From positions 1-64,000 of the forward strand of contig CANLAQ010000006.1 of assembly GCA_947488235.1 (NCBI GenBank): DNA of 64,000 nucleotides, given 5' to 3'. Of this stretch, positions 61,338 through 64,000 are shown one piece after another. This DNA is from Flavobacteriales bacterium (GTDB lineage: Bacteria > Bacteroidota > Bacteroidia > Flavobacteriales_D > Crocinitomicaceae). How positions within the stretch are numbered: the first letter of the stretch is position 1; every line of letters begins with the position of its first letter. A model generated the notes under the pieces. That model was not told the origin of the DNA, did no database searches, and worked only from the letters and a program-made list of their open reading frames with translations. The translations under genes were made by a program, and so were the position numbers.

Positions 61338-63674
61338 ATGATAAGAATTCTATTTGTATTAACACTTATTCTCATAGGGTTTGGAGCAAAAGCGCAGACT
61401 TTTTCAGCTATTGTTAATCAAAATATTCCTGATGATAATTCTACTGTTGCATTCAATATTAATGTAAGTGGTTTGCCCAATACCATCGATCAGAATTTTG
61501 GACTAGAAGTCATTTGTCTCAATATGACCCATACCTATGATTCAGATATGGAATTACAATTGAAGGCTCCTGATGGAACAACCAGTCTTTTATTCTCAAG
61601 TATTGGCGGTGGAGATGATAACTTTACGAATACTTGTATTTCAGGTGTTGGTCTACCAATTGGCGGAAGCATTGCACCCTTTACCGGTACCTTTCAAGGG
61701 ATGTCAGTTTTGGGTGATTTAAATAATGGACAAAATCCAAATGGGACATGGCAACTACTATGTCGTGATATGGCCGCAGTAGATATTGGATATTTAATAG
61801 ATTGGCAAATTACTTTCAGTACCACCCCTGCTCAGCCCTTCCTTTTCTTATCAAGTAATATCCCTATTGTTAAACTTACCACCCAAGGATCTGCTATTAA
61901 TGATAATGCGAAAGTGCCGGTATTAATGCAAATAATTGATCATGGTGTTGGAGTTATCAATTATGCAAACGATACTGTTTATGCCTATGAGGGAACTATT
62001 TTAACCGAATGGCAAGGATTTACAGGTCCCATGTATCCAAAGAAAAACTATGACTTTGATTTAGTAGATGTGTTAGGAAATAAAATTGACACTACGCTAC
62101 TGGGAATGCCTGCTGAAAATGATTGGATCTTTAAAGCTGAATATTTGGATCATAGTCTTATAAAAAATACAATCGCTTATGAATTTGCAAGAAGAATGGG
62201 GAATTACGCACCCCGTATTCGGCCCTGTGAGGTTATTTTAGATGGCGCTTATATTGGTTATTATTCCTTAACTGAAAAAGTTAAAAGAAATACGCAGCGC
62301 GTTGATATTGCAAAACTTACGCCACAGGACATAAGCGGTAGCGCATTAACTGGTGGTTATATAATTGAAATGAATATAAATGGTGATCCTGGTGAATGGA
62401 ATTCTGTTTTTCCGCCCATCAATAATGCAACCACCTCCAATCCTGTTGAATTTAAATTTGTATATCCCAAAGCGACATCAATACTCCCTGTTCAAGGTGC
62501 ATACATAAAGAATTATGTAGATTCCTTTGAGCTTGTATTAAATGGAAGTAATTACCTTGACCCAAATAGTGGATACAGACAATGGATTGATGTTCCGAGT
62601 TTTATTGATTTTTTAATTGTCAATGAATTTTCTGTAAATTATGACAGTTACGGTCGCAGTACTTATATGTATAAAGAAAAAGATACAGACGGAGGAAAAT
62701 TAAAAATTGGACCCCCATGGGATTATGATAGAGCCTTAAGTTATGGCGATATAAATTCAGCTTCGGGATGGGTTTGGGAAATCACACACCCATATTGGCC
62801 TTTTCCATTTTGGTGGTCAAAAATGTACACCGACCCGGTTTATCAAAAAGAATTGGCTTGCCGTTGGAAATCTTTAAGAGCAGATGAATTTAAAACGGAA
62901 GCCTTCATGACTTTTATTGATAGCGTTAGTAACAATATAAATCAAGCCCAAGCTAGAAATTTTACCGTTTGGAACGATCTAGGTGGAAGTACTTATTCTA
63001 ATGAGATACAATTATTAAAAACCTATTTAAGTACTCGGTTGACTTGGATAGACAATGCCCTAGCGCCATTCTCCAATTATACTGTTCCATTATCAATCCC
63101 TGCAGATACAAGTGCTTGTATTTCGCTCGATTATGATGCTGCAATCAGCAACGGAAATCAACTTCAATATAATTGGCAACCTGGACCTGACTCTTCTTTA
63201 ATTCATATTACTCAAAGTGGATCTTATTATTTGCAGGCTGAAGATCCGTTTGGATGTAGAAATCACGATACTATGTCAGTTGAAATTTTTCAAAATACGG
63301 ATACAACTCTTTATTATACAGTACTATCAAGTCTGGATCTAAATGGCCAGAATTATTCCCAAACAGGAATATATACACAGAACACCATAAATCAACACGG
63401 TTGCGATAGTTTAATTACAATTCATGTGTTTATTGCTACCAATGAAAATTCCTTGCTTGTTTTTCCAAATCCGTGTGTTGATCAACTAACGATCCAACTA
63501 CCAGATGAATTTATTGGCAAAACCTACACCCTTTGTGATTACAACGGGAAATTAATTTTTAAAGGAACTATGAACTCGAATATTCAAGTCTTGAATGTTA
63601 AACAAATAGCCTTAGGAGCCTATCTGTTGCATATTGAAGGACTCGCAAAACCCGGAAGGATAATCAAACAATAG
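61338..63674 (+). CDS. T9SS-sorted CotH-kinase protein with N-terminal P domain
   Basis: A 778-residue secreted protein. Signal peptide to about 20 (GFGAKAQ); residues 25-160 are a proprotein-convertase P/Homo-B-type sandwich (THTYDSDMELQLKAPDG, NPNGTWQLLCRD). Residues 170-590 form a CotH kinase domain: WIFKAEYLDHSLIKNTIAYE, GAYIGYYSLTEKVKRN and the catalytic PPWDYDRALSYGD. An Ig-like region and a type-A sorting domain from VFPNPCVDQLTI follow. CotH kinases phosphorylate proteins on serine in spore coats; here it would act outside the cell. Activity is inference, architecture is clear. Confidence 0.86.
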   Translation: MIRILFVLTLILIGFGAKAQTFSAIVNQNIPDDNSTVAFNINVSGLPNTIDQNFGLEVICLNMTHTYDSDMELQLKAPDGTTSLLFSSIGGGDDNFTNTCISGVGLPIGGSIAPFTGTFQGMSVLGDLNNGQNPNGTWQLLCRDMAAVDIGYLIDWQITFSTTPAQPFLFLSSNIPIVKLTTQGSAINDNAKVPVLMQIIDHGVGVINYANDTVYAYEGTILTEWQGFTGPMYPKKNYDFDLVDVLGNKIDTTLLGMPAENDWIFKAEYLDHSLIKNTIAYEFARRMGNYAPRIRPCEVILDGAYIGYYSLTEKVKRNTQRVDIAKLTPQDISGSALTGGYIIEMNINGDPGEWNSVFPPINNATTSNPVEFKFVYPKATSILPVQGAYIKNYVDSFELVLNGSNYLDPNSGYRQWIDVPSFIDFLIVNEFSVNYDSYGRSTYMYKEKDTDGGKLKIGPPWDYDRALSYGDINSASGWVWEITHPYWPFPFWWSKMYTDPVYQKELACRWKSLRADEFKTEAFMTFIDSVSNNINQAQARNFTVWNDLGGSTYSNEIQLLKTYLSTRLTWIDNALAPFSNYTVPLSIPADTSACISLDYDAAISNGNQLQYNWQPGPDSSLIHITQSGSYYLQAEDPFGCRNHDTMSVEIFQNTDTTLYYTVLSSLDLNGQNYSQTGIYTQNTINQHGCDSLITIHVFIATNENSLLVFPNPCVDQLTIQLPDEFIGKTYTLCDYNGKLIFKGTMNSNIQVLNVKQIALGAYLLHIEGLAKPGRIIKQ

Positions 63675-63759
63675 TTAATAAATCAAGAAAAACTTTTTCC
63701 TGTCTTTGGAGCATCAAGATCACATTTTTTCGATCTTAGTCTTTTGAAAAGTATAATTT

Positions 63760-63933
63760 ATGGAAGCACAAAAATTACAAATACAAGAACAGATTAATAT
63801 TTTGACTGGTCAATTGACTGGAGACATGATGAATGATATGGAAATAAAAGATCAAATTCACAACCTCCAAATGAAACTAGACGGTGTGCGTCCAATGGAT
63901 TCTATGATTGAATGCGAAGGTTGCGGATCATAA
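63760..63933 (+). CDS. 57-residue protein ending in CEGCGS
   Basis: ATG 63760 to TAA 63933. The protein is helical (MEAQKLQIQEQINILTGQLT, then MEIKDQIHNLQMKLDGVRP) and ends IECEGCGS. I recall short Bacteroidota proteins with the same layout, a heptad-like helix, a 'LTG' turn and a C-terminal CxGCGS; their function is not known to me. The terminal cysteine pair suggests metal or cluster binding. Its 3' end overlaps the convergent gene by six bases. Confidence 0.68.
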   Translation: MEAQKLQIQEQINILTGQLTGDMMNDMEIKDQIHNLQMKLDGVRPMDSMIECEGCGS

Positions 63934-64000
63934 ATCTGACGCGAAAAGTACTTTTTCTGCTTTAAGTTGAACTTTAAGTTCGTCTACAGACAAATGATTT
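63928..64000 (-). CDS. Partial gene, C-terminus only
   Basis: A frame entering from the right edge on the minus strand reads ...NHLSVDELKVQLKAEKVLFA then SDL and ends at a TGA at 63928-63930. Only 23 codons are visible, so no family can be given. Confidence 0.45.
   Translation of the reverse strand, partial: NHLSVDELKVQLKAEKVLFASDL

Overview
The window is an AT-rich bacterial chromosome segment. It most likely comes from the phylum Bacteroidota, order Flavobacteriales (Crocinitomicaceae/Fluviicola-like lineages are a guess). The reasons are as follows. Several large secreted proteins end in a type IX secretion system (T9SS) C-terminal sorting domain with a 'YPNP'-type start. There is a PorE-like OmpA/propeller protein and a carboxypeptidase-regulatory-domain TonB receptor. 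Promoter-like TAnnTTTG (-7) elements lie upstream of genes, Shine-Dalgarno sequences are mostly absent, and several families are Bacteroidota-typical (DUF2490, DUF4301, DUF6132-like, DUF983, DUF2147). No plasmid, phage, insertion sequence or CRISPR array is visible.

Layout. 1-7.1 kb: a partial DUF2490 barrel, an ornithine aminotransferase/phosphohexomutase pair, a ZIP metal transporter, a small lipoprotein, and proS with a tRNA-m6A methyltransferase. 7.1-10.7 kb: two T9SS cargo genes, one carrying a lysyl-oxidase-like domain with its copper histidines and both cofactor residues. 11-15.3 kb: DUF983, an overlapping Crp/Fnr regulator, then an overlapping set of sulfotransferase, an unreported 49-residue protein and a phosphodiesterase-TPR protein. 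15.3-24 kb: secreted protein, CapA-like protein, prfC, ndk, lipoprotein, TonB receptor, DUF2147 and a lone trpG/pabA, divergent from ridA. 24-35.6 kb: a GT2-membrane-phosphoglycosyltransferase-like fusion, an E2 acyltransferase, PorE-like protein, exonuclease, FAH-family enzyme, FG-GAP cargo, DUF4301 and a methyltransferase. 35.6-42.7 kb: two ECF sigma-factor operons flank a beta-helix lipoprotein and mdh. One has a membrane partner whose C-terminus resembles the gliding-motility/T9SS type-B sorting domain. 42.8-48.6 kb: mutL, two rhomboids, an EEP phosphatase, a YciO/Sua5 protein and a glutamine amidotransferase, all co-directional and tightly packed.

The most unusual stretch is 48.56-49.79 kb. 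A Crp/Fnr regulator carries a single-base frameshift inside its helix-turn-helix. Next to it, divergently, is a short ORF that joins the first ~23 codons of an oxygen-independent coproporphyrinogen oxidase (hemN) in frame to the 3' part of a TauE/SafE-like membrane protein. This looks like the scar of a large deletion, plausibly of a cbb3-oxidase maturation cluster, or of an assembly misjoin. 49.8-64 kb: a sortilin-like T9SS cargo, lipA, osmC-like, rlmB-like, a HAD phosphatase, upp, an MFS transporter, a repeat-bearing spacer beside tRNA-Leu(GAG), a DUF6132-like/outer-membrane pair, a phosphodiesterase lipoprotein, a CotH-kinase T9SS cargo, and a 57-residue protein ending in CEGCGS.

Taken together the window holds core housekeeping genes interleaved with cell-surface/T9SS genes and two membrane-linked ECF regulatory units. 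Many genes overlap or are separated by 0-4 bases, and several downstream operon genes use TTG starts.
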